Shown here: positions 1 through 20,700 of the stretch, in pieces
Layout of the letters: every line of letters starts with the position of its first letter
Position numbering within the stretch: position 1 is the first letter of the stretch
Assembly (NCBI RefSeq): GCF_029931775.1
Contig: NC_079312.1
Location: 116,744,872-116,808,871 of the forward strand
Direction: 5' to 3'
Length of the DNA stretch: 64,000 nucleotides
Source: Euleptes europaea
Lineage: Eukaryota > Chordata > Lepidosauria > Squamata > Sphaerodactylidae
The notes under the pieces: model-generated
Seen by the model: the letters and a program-made list of their open reading frames with translations, nothing else
The model's database searches: none
Told to the model about the DNA's origin: nothing
Program-made: the position numbers and the translations under genes

Positions 1-440
1 ATGTTGGCACCTGTAGAAAGCCCTGTTCAGATGAGCAAAATTGTCATGGTGGAGCATGGGGTGGGTGGGGAATGGTCTTGTAGATATGAGTGTCCCAGGC
101 CATGCAGGGCTTTGTATGTGATAGCCAATACTTTTAATTGAGCCTGGTAACTAGTGGGCAGACAGTGGAGTGACTGCAGAATGGGAGTAGCATGCATGCT
201 CCATATAGTTCCCAATAATAAACGAGCTGTGGCATTCTGAACCAGCTGGAGTTTCCGAATTGATTTTGAGGGGAGACCAATGTACAGTGCATTACAGTAG
301 TCTAGTCTCGATGTCACCATTGATCCAGGTGGCCAGATCAGGCATTTTGAGCTAAGGGACCATATTTTGAGCTAGGCTAACTTGGAAGAACGCCTTTTTT
401 GCAACTGCATTAACTTGCTTCTCCAGCGATAATGTTGGGT
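1..440 (-). mobile_element. L2/CR1-like LINE fragment, reverse transcriptase C-terminus
   Basis: Minus-strand translation gives [47 protein letters not shown] and TYKALHGLG, the C-terminal tail of the Jockey-superfamily LINE reverse transcriptase that is abundant in squamates. A more diverged upstream part (LDPTLSLEKQVNAVAKKAFF) continues to about 440. The element is cut by the left edge of the window. Frame breaks show it is inactive. Assignment to L2 rather than CR1 is tentative. Confidence 0.8.
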
Positions 441-967
441 CCAGTATAATAGTGTCATCTATTCCAGCATATAATTAGAATGTATAGGCTTTGGTTTAGG
501 TTATTGTTTTAAAAGTCAGTAATCTCTTAATACGAGAACTCCTCAGGAGATGCATGTTTTTATACAGGGAATTTTTTTAGAAAGTACATGTTCTCATGCT
601 TTTAAAATCCAGGTAGAAGTCACATAACCGTGTAACTATCTGACATTTATTCCATCTGCATTGGCTCAGAAGCTGTATATCTAGATAAAGATTTGAAACA
701 AGTCTTTTGAGAGAGAGAAATATTGAGAAAGCAAAGAGCAGCAGACAAAACAAGATGGTGCTACCTTAAGGAGGGGGAGATACTGGGAGGAGTTCTATAT
801 CTAATGAGTCTAAAGGGAACACTGATTAATTTTCACCAACTCCCTCCCCCCAGATTTCTCTTCTGCAAGCACAACTTGTCTTGAGTGCTTTCTGCCATTA
901 ACAAAATCATTAGTTTGAAGCCTTGGCCAAAGAGCTCCTCCTTGTGGAAAGCACATCTGTTGCATAA

Positions 968-9078
<8,111 letters not shown>

Positions 9079-11003
9079 GAACTTAGAGGAATATTTCTTT
9101 TTAAAATAATGCTCCATGGTGCCAAAAGGAGACATTTAAACACCTAAACCATTGAACATGTTCTCACGCAGTGGGGAAAGGGGCCCTGTGATCAGACTTC
9201 AACTTTCAGCACTGAGAAAAAACACAGGTGGCCTTAGAACTTCTAATTTAAGCAAAGAAATAAAAGTAAAACTGTTAACCATCTTGTTCCAGAGGCTGTG
9301 ACCCCCCCCCCTTCCTCCCCACTCCTCCTTGCCGTTCTGAAGTGACTCTGTATACATTGAGAGATACAAAAGTTGGGGAAAGCTGCAACTTTAAAAAACC
9401 TCTACTGGATTATTTAAAGGACTGGGTCTCTCGATATATCACACAGCATGATAAGCGCTTCTTCGTATGACCGGATTTGAAGCGATTGTGTATTCCTCAA
9501 AGGGAACAGAGGCAAGGAGCCATTTCCTACATCTTGGCAGCTAGCCTTTCATAATGACCTACCCGATGCAGTTGTTGGTAGATATGCAGTATTTTGTTGT
9601 TCACATGTGGAATTAGAAATTTTTGACGTGTACTTTCATTTTCTTTTCAAAATAATGGGGTCTTTGACATTTCAAATCACTCCATTTCTACTCCAGAAAC
9701 TTTGGAATCACACAATACTTTTCATGTGAAATTTTGTTTGGTAAAACTGAATGTAGGGTTTTTTAACCAATGGAATGATTTAATTTTGTCCTGTTAAAGT
9801 TCAGATAAAGCTACTTTGTTACATCTGCAAATTTTCATATTTTAGCAGTTGCCTGATAAATTTAATCAAATTTTATTACCTTGTGTAGTGATCAAATGCT
9901 TCTTTGGGCTTGCATGTAACTGATTAGAAATTACAGTGTAAATGAGCCGTTAACTGACGTAAAGAACTGCTATGAATCTGACCAGAGCTGCACTTATCTG
10001 TTTCTCTTTCTTGCTACCTTTTGCTGTTTGTTACTTTGTGTTGACTTTGACTGTCCCTGGCATATTTTTCCAGTCTAAAGTAAAACAAGAGTCTCGCTTA
10101 ATATTGTGTATGTTTAAAACGACCGACTGTTCATTTAGAAAAGAGAAAAATTCTTTATCACAAGTCCTTTTAAAAAAGAAAAAAAATCTTGTCAGAGGTA
10201 TATTCAATATTTTTAAGCGTAAGCACCCCACCAGTAGAAATTAATCTGACGAGTTTATCCTTAACTTTTGATGTCATACACAGACCTTCTGAGGTCTTCA
10301 TTAAGAGTAGCTATTGTGGTTTTCTAACAGTGGCTACTGTGCTATAATAAATGTGATTTTTTTTAAAGTGTGTGTTCTGCAGTTGAACATTTTAAAGTTA
10401 CTTCTCAAGAGTTGTGATAGTAGAATACACCTTGCATTTCAGAACTGAACTGAATGAAAAGCGAAGGCTGCTCTTATATCCTTAATTTGCACGCTGTCTT
10501 GTCACATATTAAGGTGAGTTAAAGGTGAAGACTGGGCTTTAAACCTTTGATTTGTCCTCTCTCTCCCCACCCACTCCTGTTTTGGCAATACCATTATTTA
10601 TGTCTTTTCTCCACCTTTACTTCAAGAACCACCTGTATTTTCATGATGGACTGAAATGGCTTGGAATGGCTTATATTTAGACAGTTTTTGGAAATTGTTT
10701 TATCTGAAGACCAAATACAAGAAATCTGTACCAAGTATCATGTTAAACCACACAATAGAGCTGTCACAGTGTCAATGCGGATAATACATATTAAAAGATT
10801 ATGAAAAATTGCTGTACACTAGCCGAATTTATAACAGCCACAATAAGGGGTAAAAATCTAATTTCTATAACTGCAGCATTCTATTTTTTTGCACTGTGGT
10901 CACCTCATTTAGAAGCAACTATGTTGAATAATTGGGGGGAAACTTGGATACAAACCTACTGATTCATGAATACTAGGCACACTGATGCAAGCTTTTGAAT
11001 AAA
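9079..11003 (+). other. FOXK2: FOXK2 3' UTR with candidate poly(A) signals
   Basis: AT-rich, non-coding sequence follows the FOXK2 stop codon. Canonical AATAAA hexamers occur at 10346-10351 (followed by a T/GT-rich run) and 10998-11003 (followed by an A run), so the message plausibly ends just after one of these. No clear interspersed repeat is recognised in this interval, which fits a retained UTR. The exact end is inferred, not seen. Confidence 0.6.
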
Positions 11004-11610
11004 AAAAAAATTGGTGAAATTCTTCCAGTCAATCAAAATTATTCATGCTTGTTGAAGTTCTTGTATATCTTATGTTCAGAGTAGTTTGTAAGCTAGGAAG
11101 AGAGGACATAGAAAAAGGATTTAATGTGTCATTGCAGAAGCTGAAATGCTGTAAACTCACAACTGAGTCAATATTTTGGCGTTGGACATTACAGGAATTT
11201 GGTTTTGCTGTATGAAACTGTTGGGTCTATGTACACAATTCTTGTCAGGTACTGTGGATAGGATTATTTTCCTAAATTGAACGAAGTTATGCTCTTCCAT
11301 AGAATTTAAACATTAAAATTGAAAATGTCAGTTATATATTGTAAGTGCCCCTGGGAAGGGAAACATTGTATACTTTGTAGGTAGTCACGTGGCAGGAAAA
11401 GGAGGCAGCTTTCTGCCTTCATTGTTCTGTCCCTTTTCTACGAGAGAAATTTAAAGGAAGTCCACTTGAAGATTAAGTCTCCTACAGTTGCCAGTGTTAG
11501 AAGACAGGGACAGCTTCCTCACCCCACTCTGCGTCCCAGGTCATGTGTTTACTTTGATTCAGTAAGTCTGATAGAATTGAACCTTTTGTCAGTGTTCAAT
11601 TCTGGGACAG

Positions 11611-11705
11611 CGTGGTCGAGGTATTAAAATGTCATACTAGAATTGGGGAGAACGGGTTCAACTCTTTACTCTGTCACGAAATTCATTAGGTGACTTTGTT
11701 CGAAG
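11611..11705 (+). mobile_element. tRNA-derived MIR-like SINE, 5' part
   Basis: Starts with the tRNA-like head CAGCGTGGTCGAGGTATTAA and a diverged B-box GAACGGGTTCAACTC, followed by a remnant of the core (ATTAGGTGACTTT). It is truncated at the 3' end and lies between the FOXK2 and WDR45B 3' ends. Confidence 0.55.
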
Positions 11706-11736
11706 GATGGTGGGAATAATCAGGTATGCCAAATTA

Positions 11737-11918
11737 AGAAGAATTGGTTTTTATACCCCACTTTACTGAAATGAGTCAGCTTACCATCACCTTCCCCCCA
11801 AAAAAATTAGGCACCATGTGAGGTAGATGAGGCAGAGTGGAGGAGTGGGGAATCAAACCTGGTTCTCCAGATCAGAGTCCTCCGCTCTTAACCACTACAA
11901 CACGCTGGCTCTCTTAAG
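11737..11918 (-). mobile_element. tRNA-derived MIR-like SINE
   Basis: On the minus strand it begins GAGAGCCAGCGTGTTGTAGT, has the B-box-containing GAGAACCAGGTTTGATTCC, and ends in the characteristic tail ACCAATTCTT. The middle is partly lost. It is inverted relative to the SINE just upstream. Confidence 0.65.
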
Positions 11919-12707
11919 CTCACTGGATGAAGGCTAGGATAAAAATATGACAACTTCATTAAAATGCTTTTGCATACTATTGTAATACTTCCTTTACATT
12001 TATCTCAAGTCGAAAAGGTATACAGTTATGGCTCTGTTTGTAGCTGTCAGTGATCTTTTTCAACCGGCTGTCTTGCAGCTTGATCATAATCATGGGGTTT
12101 ACTTATGCACAAGTGTACACTGGTTTAATCTTATATGCATAACAAGATCTCAAGTAGAAGACTGAAAACAAATGTGCAGCTTAGCTACACAGTTTGAACA
12201 GCCCATATTGACAGAAATACTGTCACCTTAATTTAAATAATTGTTGGTTCACTAAGAATTTGACATGCCCAGGCAGTTGGATGCTTGTACAAAAAATATT
12301 GTGATCAAATACTGCCATGATATAGAAATGGTTTTGAAGTTTTCCTAATATGCTCTGTGTCAGCTACTAAGTAAAATTCTCACTTTAGTCAAGGGCATAG
12401 GAGACAAGTTCACTCCGTACAGGTTCTAGAGGCAATACAGAGGATACAACTGCGCAATAGAAACATCTAACCACCGTTCAATTGCTTTTTATAAACAAGG
12501 CTTGCATGCAGCAGTAATGATTCGCAGCCTGTACTGCATCTTATATGCATTTGCATCCTTTGTGTTGCAAATATATCAGCCAGCCCTTACATGAAGAAAC
12601 GGGGACATATTTTTATATCATAACACACTGCTGTGCTTAGTGAGTGCTATATGAATGCATTTGCTGTTAGGTAGAGTAACATGTTTAGGAGTATGTTGTA
12701 GTACAGG

Positions 12708-14721
12708 TTTATTCTGCTACTAATACTACTGCAGTGGCTGAACCCCCCTTCCCCCCACAAATTTGGGCTACGATTATATCTAGAAATGTAATAACTACAT
12801 TTAATAGCTGTTGGTATTAACGTGTACTTGTTTAAGTGAGACTGTCATTTCTAACAGACAGCTGTGCTAAGCTAAATTGTCTGGGCCTTGTTTGGTTACT
12901 TAATGGGTTGGGTCCAGCAGTAACCTTTTGCCAATTCCTCCTCCTGCTTTTAATGAGGGTCTCCCTAGAACAGAATTTTAGAGAACTCTTTGGGCCAAGG
13001 TAGGGACCCAACTGCTCTTTAGTTCCTTTGAGTATTCATGAAAAGCAATTTTTGCAAATAGGACTGTTTAAAACCCTATAAGGTCTGAGCATATCTTACA
13101 TCATAACACAGAAGGATAACAGCCTACTTTCCCAATAGCTTGGAAAAGGCACAGTGAAGTCAGCATTAGAACCTGTTTTAAAATTATTTTGTGAGCTGCC
13201 TCAAGCAAGTCCCTGAAGAGGAAGCATATAAAAGTTTTAAATAATGGTATTCATTTTAGAAGTAGAACAGATGTCAGAGGGAAGCGCTGGAATGAGAGAC
13301 ACTGAAATAAGCAGCCACATAGGTATTAACTACAGCCCAATGTAGTCCATACTAGTACAGTGGGGGCACCTTGAAATACATTGTTTTGAATTTTCCACTA
13401 AAAAGTAGAAGCCATTTAAAAATGAAATCATCCATCACCACCCAGAACGGATTAGGGAAGCTATGACCGCATACAGAACCCATCTTATTACCATCAAATG
13501 AATACAGCAAATTAGTCAATTTTAATTAAAAGATTACAAAAGGTGTGCAAAACAACTTCCATGATTAAATACACATTTAAAAGCAACATGCAAAATGGCA
13601 AATGTGAATATAGGTTTGAGTTAAATGACATTCAAATACCCTACGACGCCGTGACTTAAGGCTTCAGTTAATTTTGAAGCACGTGTGAAATTTAAGCAAA
13701 TTAAAGAAGTTTCCCGGTTGAAAAAGGTGGTGGGTGGTTTCAATTTGAGTGCATGTATACCTCAGTTTCCGAAACACCTGAACTACAGTTGTACACCTGA
13801 TTTATCACTTACAGTTCAAATGGCCACCAAATTTGTTTGGAACACACAAAGTTTGCATGATGATAGTGATACCTTACAGGCGACAGCAGAAAAGGACAGC
13901 ATATTTACTGTTAGCCATTACAGACTACTTTTCTGTCGGCCTGCCACTGTACAGCATAAGTGCAAACACATCAAGGAACAAAAACATAAATGTCTGGAAT
14001 GGTTATATTATCTAAACATAGTTTCCTATCAGAGTCACAGCTCCCACCATTGTCCTACATAGCTTACTTTCTACCCTGCAGAATGATTTTAGGCCAACAG
14101 TGCTTAATGCCATTTGTAGGATGTATATTTTGGCACCTCTGACAAGACGTATTAACATTAATACAAATTCACAACAGTGTGGAAATAAGGGCTTGCACAT
14201 TCTATTCCTGAGCAAGGGGGTAACTCAGAGCAAACTTGCTATGATCCCTTTACATACATTAGATGAAGAGGAAATAGACATTTGTAAAAGCAGAAACTGC
14301 TGGTGTAAGTATTCCAAGTTGTCTGGCATGTCCTCCCTGTCGCCCTTCAACCATAACACAGAAACTGATTTTTTGTTGTATCTTTCTGAGGAGTAAGAAA
14401 TGATTAAAACCTCCCTGCAGGCTGATGGCATGACATACAATAAGCTTCACAAGTTAGTTACAGAGAAGTGACTGAAACTTAAGAAAACTGAAGAACAGCA
14501 GCAGCCAAAACTTAACATTTAAAACCAGTTGTTGACAGTATATGCTGCAATAGTCCTCTGCCTGGCAGCGGGCTCTGGTTGTGTTGGCCTGGACTTCTTC
14601 AGGTTGTCTGTCCCATCTTGAGCAGCACTGCTGACGTAGTTAGAGAGGCTGTCTCTTCAGAGAGGGAGAAGAATACATTCACCTCTCTTCCCCCTTCTCC
14701 CAGTTATTTCCATCTGTGCAG
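12708..14721 (-). other. WDR45B: WDR45B 3' UTR (extent inferred)
   Basis: Non-coding AT-rich sequence downstream of the WDR45B stop. Translations seen here on either strand match nothing recognisable. A minus-strand AATAAA lies at 12708-12713, and ATTAAA-like hexamers occur around 13520, so the 3' end is uncertain. No recognisable interspersed repeat lies between about 12.7 and 14.7 kb. Confidence 0.5.
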
Positions 14722-17700
14722 TCAAAGTTTGTCATCAGTCATTTCTAGGAATTGAGCGTAGACATCCCTGGAGCATTCTCCTTTTTGGTTGAATAAAAAT
14801 TTGTAGTAGCTGCCATCTGCACAGATTGCTAGAAGAAAGAAGGATTCTTTTCAGGCTGGCAACTAGAGTCTCGTATTGTTTACATTTGGTCTCCTGCAGC
14901 AGCTTCTACTGGGCAATTAAAGCAGCAAGAGAAGCTACATTCCTTGCAAGTACAAGGCCCAAAGTATTGTTTTGTAGGAGACAATGATGTACAACACATT
15001 GATAAAGAAAAGGAACAAGTAAAATCCTTTGTACATTTTGATTAAGCGCAGCTCAATTACTTTCACCCCACCCCAAAGCTCCAAACAGACCATTTAGGTG
15101 CTGATGACGATAGGATCTCAAGACAGGCTTGAGCACTGGACACGCCTTGCATTTCGAACACATTACCCTCAAGATCGCTGCCACTCTAAGGGTGAAATCA
15201 TGTGTATTAACCTAGAATTAAACCCAATGACGAATTAAATTCCCAATGTCAAATTGAACTAGATCAAATGAATGGGTTTAGGATGGAGCCTTAAAATGTT
15301 TACTTCTGTGGGCATAACTGCTTAACCTCAGGCTATGTTTTAGGATAGGATGGATGCTCTATGTGCGCATGCATACACATAAAAATCTAGAAACTTACCT
15401 AGGACAGAATTTGGTTCTGTTCCGAAGGCACAGATGCAAGGGGAACCAGAGGGAACCTGAAATTTGGAGAAACTCCACTTGGAACTGAAGTATTTGGGCA
15501 GGAAACTGGCAGATGCTAAACTGAAAGAGAAAAGAGAAGCAAAAACTAACCATTGAAGCACACTGACTTCTAGCAGCAGCTAAGGAAGCTCTTAGTTATT
15601 TTATTGTCACTTATAAAGCCAATTGCATGGCAGAAGCTAGATTTATAGTCTTGGGGATAGAAATTATTTTTAGAAACACTTCACTTAAGAGCTGCGAAGA
15701 TGTAGCCACAGCAAAGAAACAAATTGCCGAACAATGATGCTTAAACATTTCAAATGCAAATTAAATCTCTTCTGTCGTGTTCAATAAAGTATGGGGTCAG
15801 CTGTCTTCAGTTCTGTTTAACACTCAGTACAACTGGGAAGGTACAGCACTGGCAAGTTTATTTTTACTCACTTATAAAACAATGCACCATAATAAAAACG
15901 TACCTAAATGGAAAGAAAACTAAACTACAGCCATCACCCTAATTTCAAGAGGCCTAGATACTGAACAAAAGGAATCTTCAAGACTCTTAAAGGCACGAAG
16001 GCATACCACAGCAGGAAGAAGATTCCATAGGCTGGACACTGTCACTAGAAGAGCCTAACTGACAGTGGCATAAAGTTGTATTAGGTGGAACCACCAGATT
16101 ATTATCAGTGGCGGATCTTAATAACAGCGATTGTACATATGGGAGAACATCCTTCCCTCAACTATGCCAGGCCACCATAATCAAAGGCAAGAACCAGCAT
16201 TTTGAGTTCAGCCTGAAAGTATACTGGTAACTAGTGCAACTGGTTGATGAATTCTAGATCAACTGCAGCTTCTTAAAAGCTTTCAAGGGCAGCCTCAGAG
16301 CACATGAGTCATCCAACTGGGAGATCGAAAGTGCAAGCACATGCAGTCAAATCCTTCTGTTCCAGGAAGGTGCATAGTTGGTGAATCAACTAATGTGGTT
16401 TTGGCTACAAGAAGCCCGATTCCAAGATCACTCACTTCACTACACTCATCATTTTTATGATAAGTATTTTTACTATTTCACTAATCCTAGGTTTATCCAC
16501 TATGAGCAACTCTGCCTTGTCTCAATTAAATTTCAGTTTATTTACTCTTATCCAGTCCTTTGCTGACCTTAGGCAGTCATTTGAAGATGAATCCATCTCA
16601 TTTGATTCAAATGAAAAAAAAAACAGCTGGTGTCATCAATGTGGAACTCACTCTAAGCATCTCCCAGAAGCTTCATGTAGGTAATAAAACATGGAAGGCC
16701 TCCATGAGACAAGTCCCATCCAAAATAACACTGCCATCTTTGCTGCCCCAGCAAGATAGTAACGAAACAACTGCAGTGCAGTGCCTCAGACTCAAAAATG
16801 GGAAAAAAGCATATAATATCAAAAGCCAGAAGGGTCCAAAGAATTGATAGGAACCTCCGTCCCATCTTTTTTCAAAAGTCATCACTAGAATGATGAAGGC
16901 AGCCTCACTTGTGAATCCTGGTATGAAGGGCATTGGATAGTTCTATATCACACTGGTGATTACAATATCCCTTCCACCATGAGAGAGAAGACACATAAGC
17001 AAGAATATTAACTTTGGTTTTGAATTGACCTGCACAGCCAATCATATGAGTTCATAACCTGACTTTTAAAATATGGATTATACATATTTAAGATAATTCA
17101 CAGTGGGTAGCAGTGTTAGTCTGTCTGCAATAGTAGAAAAGTGCAAGAGTCCAGTAGCACCTTAAAGACTAACAAAAATATTTTCTGGTAGGCTATGAGC
17201 TTTCGTGAGCCACAGCTCACTTCTTCAGAAAGCTCATACCCTACCAAAAAATATTGTTGTTAGTCTTCAAGGTGCTACTGGACTCTTGCCCTTTTCTACT
17301 ACATATTTAAGAGAATGAGTTGGATTCAACCAGTTTTTCCTACCGGTGAAGAAGAGGGGATCCTCCTTTGTCCACACACAAAGGCTATCATGGGGCCTAC
17401 ATAGACAAAAGCCATGCAGGACAGGGGCTGTAAATAAGGAGGGGAACTGGCTAAGATTGAGTGAAAAAATTGGCTGGATCCAACCCTTTATCCTTCCGTT
17501 CCCAGGTTACAAGTCAATAGAATATACATTGATTTCAGTGGCATAAACTGGAATAACTCTGCATAGAGTTGCCCTGCAAATCTCTATGCATTAGTTTAAT
17601 CTTTCTTGGCAAATGGTTATCAATGCTAATCCTGGGTGGATTGATTTCTATCAATTAAATCACTATGACAAAAGTCAATAAAGGGATTTAAAGTACTTTT

Positions 17701-20700
17701 TCCCCATTTAGGTAATTCATAAATAACAGTGCTTACTAATTAGTTGCTACAGCCACAAGAACGATATTGATTTAAAACAATAGAGCTTTTTATACTACTT
17801 TAGAGGGTACACTGTCAGTCTTAAAATTAACTTAGTATCCTTACTAATTTAGAAAATATGCAGTACATTGGTCAATTTTTAGATCACCCAGTGTTCATTC
17901 CAGATACGGTTCTTTTTTCACACGCTGTTGTCAAGGTAGGTTTCTTGGGACAGGTGCAGGCTGGAATCAACTTTAGAAGACATTTCCTGTCTAACAACTG
18001 TGCTATGTGACACTGGTTTAAACTGGTTTCCACAAAGTTGTTTCTTTACAAAGAAAAGCAGCCTTGCTGAAGTTTGTAAGAGGGTCATACACTGAGTTTT
18101 TAAGAGATCACGTTTGCATTAAGTGCACTTAATAGCTGCAGCTTTATCAAAAAAATCCTACTGAATTTAAAAACCGCTCTTTTTTGTTCATCCAGTGTTT
18201 GTTCCCCTTTGTCCCATCTAGCATCTTACCTTGACTGCTTGTTCCTTTTTGGATCCTCCGCAGCAAAGATGTGCACTGTGGCATGGTCACTTGACACACA
18301 GATGAGAGAAGCATCTTGGTTGAAGTTAATACTGATGGAGAAGTTAGAAATAAATTTGTTTATACTACCACTGTCATGGAGCAAGTGCCAATAAGGAGAA
18401 CTTCCCATGTGTATATGGAACATTTCATCATACTTATCAAGAAAAGGAAGCAGTTAACACATCTGCCATTTCCTGGCATTGTATTTTCTTTTTCATCTAC
18501 ATGTAATAAACTCCCACAGAAGCTAATCCCCATCCAAGGAGGTTGGAATCCACGTAACTGGAGCTTCCTAGGAAGTTTTCTGGTACAAAGGGACCCCCCA
18601 CAGCAAGAGAGCGAAAGCTACATTAACAGATCTCCACTGAAACCAAGCAGGTTACCCTCAATCCACAGAAATTGACCGAGTACAGCAGTAGCAGCTAAAA
18701 GTAACTAAGCAGTAGAAAGAGAAAAGAGACACCTTCCCCCCCCCAAAAAAAATACGGACAGGGAAAAGCTATTCACATCTTTAAAAGTAATGTGTGTTAA
18801 GTGCCATCAAGTCGCTTCCGACTCATGACGACCCTGTGAATCAATGTCCTCCAAAGCATCCTATTCTTAACTGCCTTGCTCAGGTCTTGCAAACTGAGGG
18901 CTGTGGCTTCCTTTATAGAATCAATCCATCTCTTGTTGGGTCTTCCTCTTTTCCTGCTGCCCTCAACTTTTCCTACCATGATTGTCTTTTCCAGAGACTC
19001 TTGTCTTCTCATAATGTGTCCAAAGTACGACAGCCTCAGTTTAGTCATTTTAGCTTCTAGAGTCAGAAATGTTAACTGCTCCTTAATGTATATGGGAAAA
19101 GAGAGCATGTGTAGGTACAAATATTTTCATATTAAAATGTCTTCCCAGCTTGACGGAGTAAAATATAAACATTACAACATTTAAATAAAAGAAATGTTTT
19201 CATTGTAAGAACAACTGAAAAGATTTAGGAATCAAAGATCCTAAACAAACTGAGAAGAAAAGTACCTGGTTTTCAGTCTTGGCTCACAAATCTGGAATGT
19301 GTATCTGTTCAACAGGTATTTTATTTTACAGCCCATATACTTTTATTTCCAAGACTTTTAAAATGTCATCTTTCAGCTCTGCACTACTGCCAATTGTATC
19401 TTCCCAGACTTCAAACTCACTGCATGTTTCTGAAAATGCTACGTATTTACTGGAATCCCGGAAAGGACAAGCCTCCTAGCATTTAAGCTTAGCTGATGTG
19501 CTGCCCACAGTATTGGATCAGCTAGAAATGTGACCCATTTCTCATATAATGCAGCAGATGAGCAAAAATGTATTCACATGTGAGAATCCACATCACTTAC
19601 CTCCAGAAAGCCTGGTAACAGCAGCAAAAGTATGAACAGCATGTAGGTAACCCTCCCCCCTTTTTGTGCACTGGTCATCCCCTCCCTTGATAAGCCAAGT
19701 CAAAATATAGTGTCATGGATTGGCAAAACAATAATGCTTACCAGTAGATATTGGCAGCCTGAGACCCTCTGCGCAGCTCTTGGATTAAATGCCCTGATGA
19801 TGTATCGAATATTCTTATAAGGGTTCCCTGGGAAAGCAATGCAATATTTTAAGATATATGAAAAGAGCTTTTGAAAATCAGAATTAGATCTCCCAATAAT
19901 AATCCAAGCGTGAAGGCACAGCTACTTGGTAAAATAATCCAAAACAGCCATCTCATACTATCATAGCTGTACATGTTGTTCCTTCCACATGTAATTTCCT
20001 GTTTTGCTTGAGATTCTATACTTTTGTTCTGCACGCATAAAATGGACTTCTGTTACAAAGCATGTCCCTTTGGCACTAGGCATCCTCAGCTCATGCAGTA
20101 TGCTCTGTTTTGCACAAGCTGAAGGAAAGCATAAGATTCAAATATAGGCTTGGATACAGATAAGCATTTCTTGTAGGCACAAGGATTTCCACAGATGGAA
20201 TGTGACTTTCTTGCCTCTCCCCTCTTGCTGCAGCTCCTGTATGCCCCCCAAATGCTGCTCCTGTGGAACAGGGGACTCCCAGGAATAGTGGGAATTTGGG
20301 GCTGTAGCAAGAGGTGAGAAAGCTGCACTCTTGCTCAAAACCGATCCAAAGCATTTTTAATGCTTACTGCCACGGAAATTCTCATTTTAAAAAATGTTTT
20401 AAAAGTTTATGTAAACCAGTTCAGTATACTCCATTTAATGTACCCTCACATTTTGGAGTATTCTGGCAAATAGTAGAAGTTTTAACAGCCAGCTGGGAGC
20501 CTCTCAGTGTTCTCCTGCTCACTATGTAAGGAGTGAGCAGGAGAGTGTATACAGGCCCTTTTCTCCAATTTTAGCCTCTCAACAAATCTGTGAGGTGAGG
20601 CTGAAAGAAAGTGAACTGCTCAAGGCTACCCATGGAGTTTCACAGCTGGATGGGAATCTGAAGCTAATAGCAATCAAGCATTCGAGCCATTATATCACAC

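Noticed and set aside
13685-14450. Open frames of 60-125 codons on both strands
   Set aside because: They lie in the WDR45B 3' UTR, lack similarity to known proteins and have no splice-consistent context.
18209-18675. Plus-strand open frames near 18.2-18.7 kb
   Set aside because: They are the antisense of WDR45B exon 8 and its intron.
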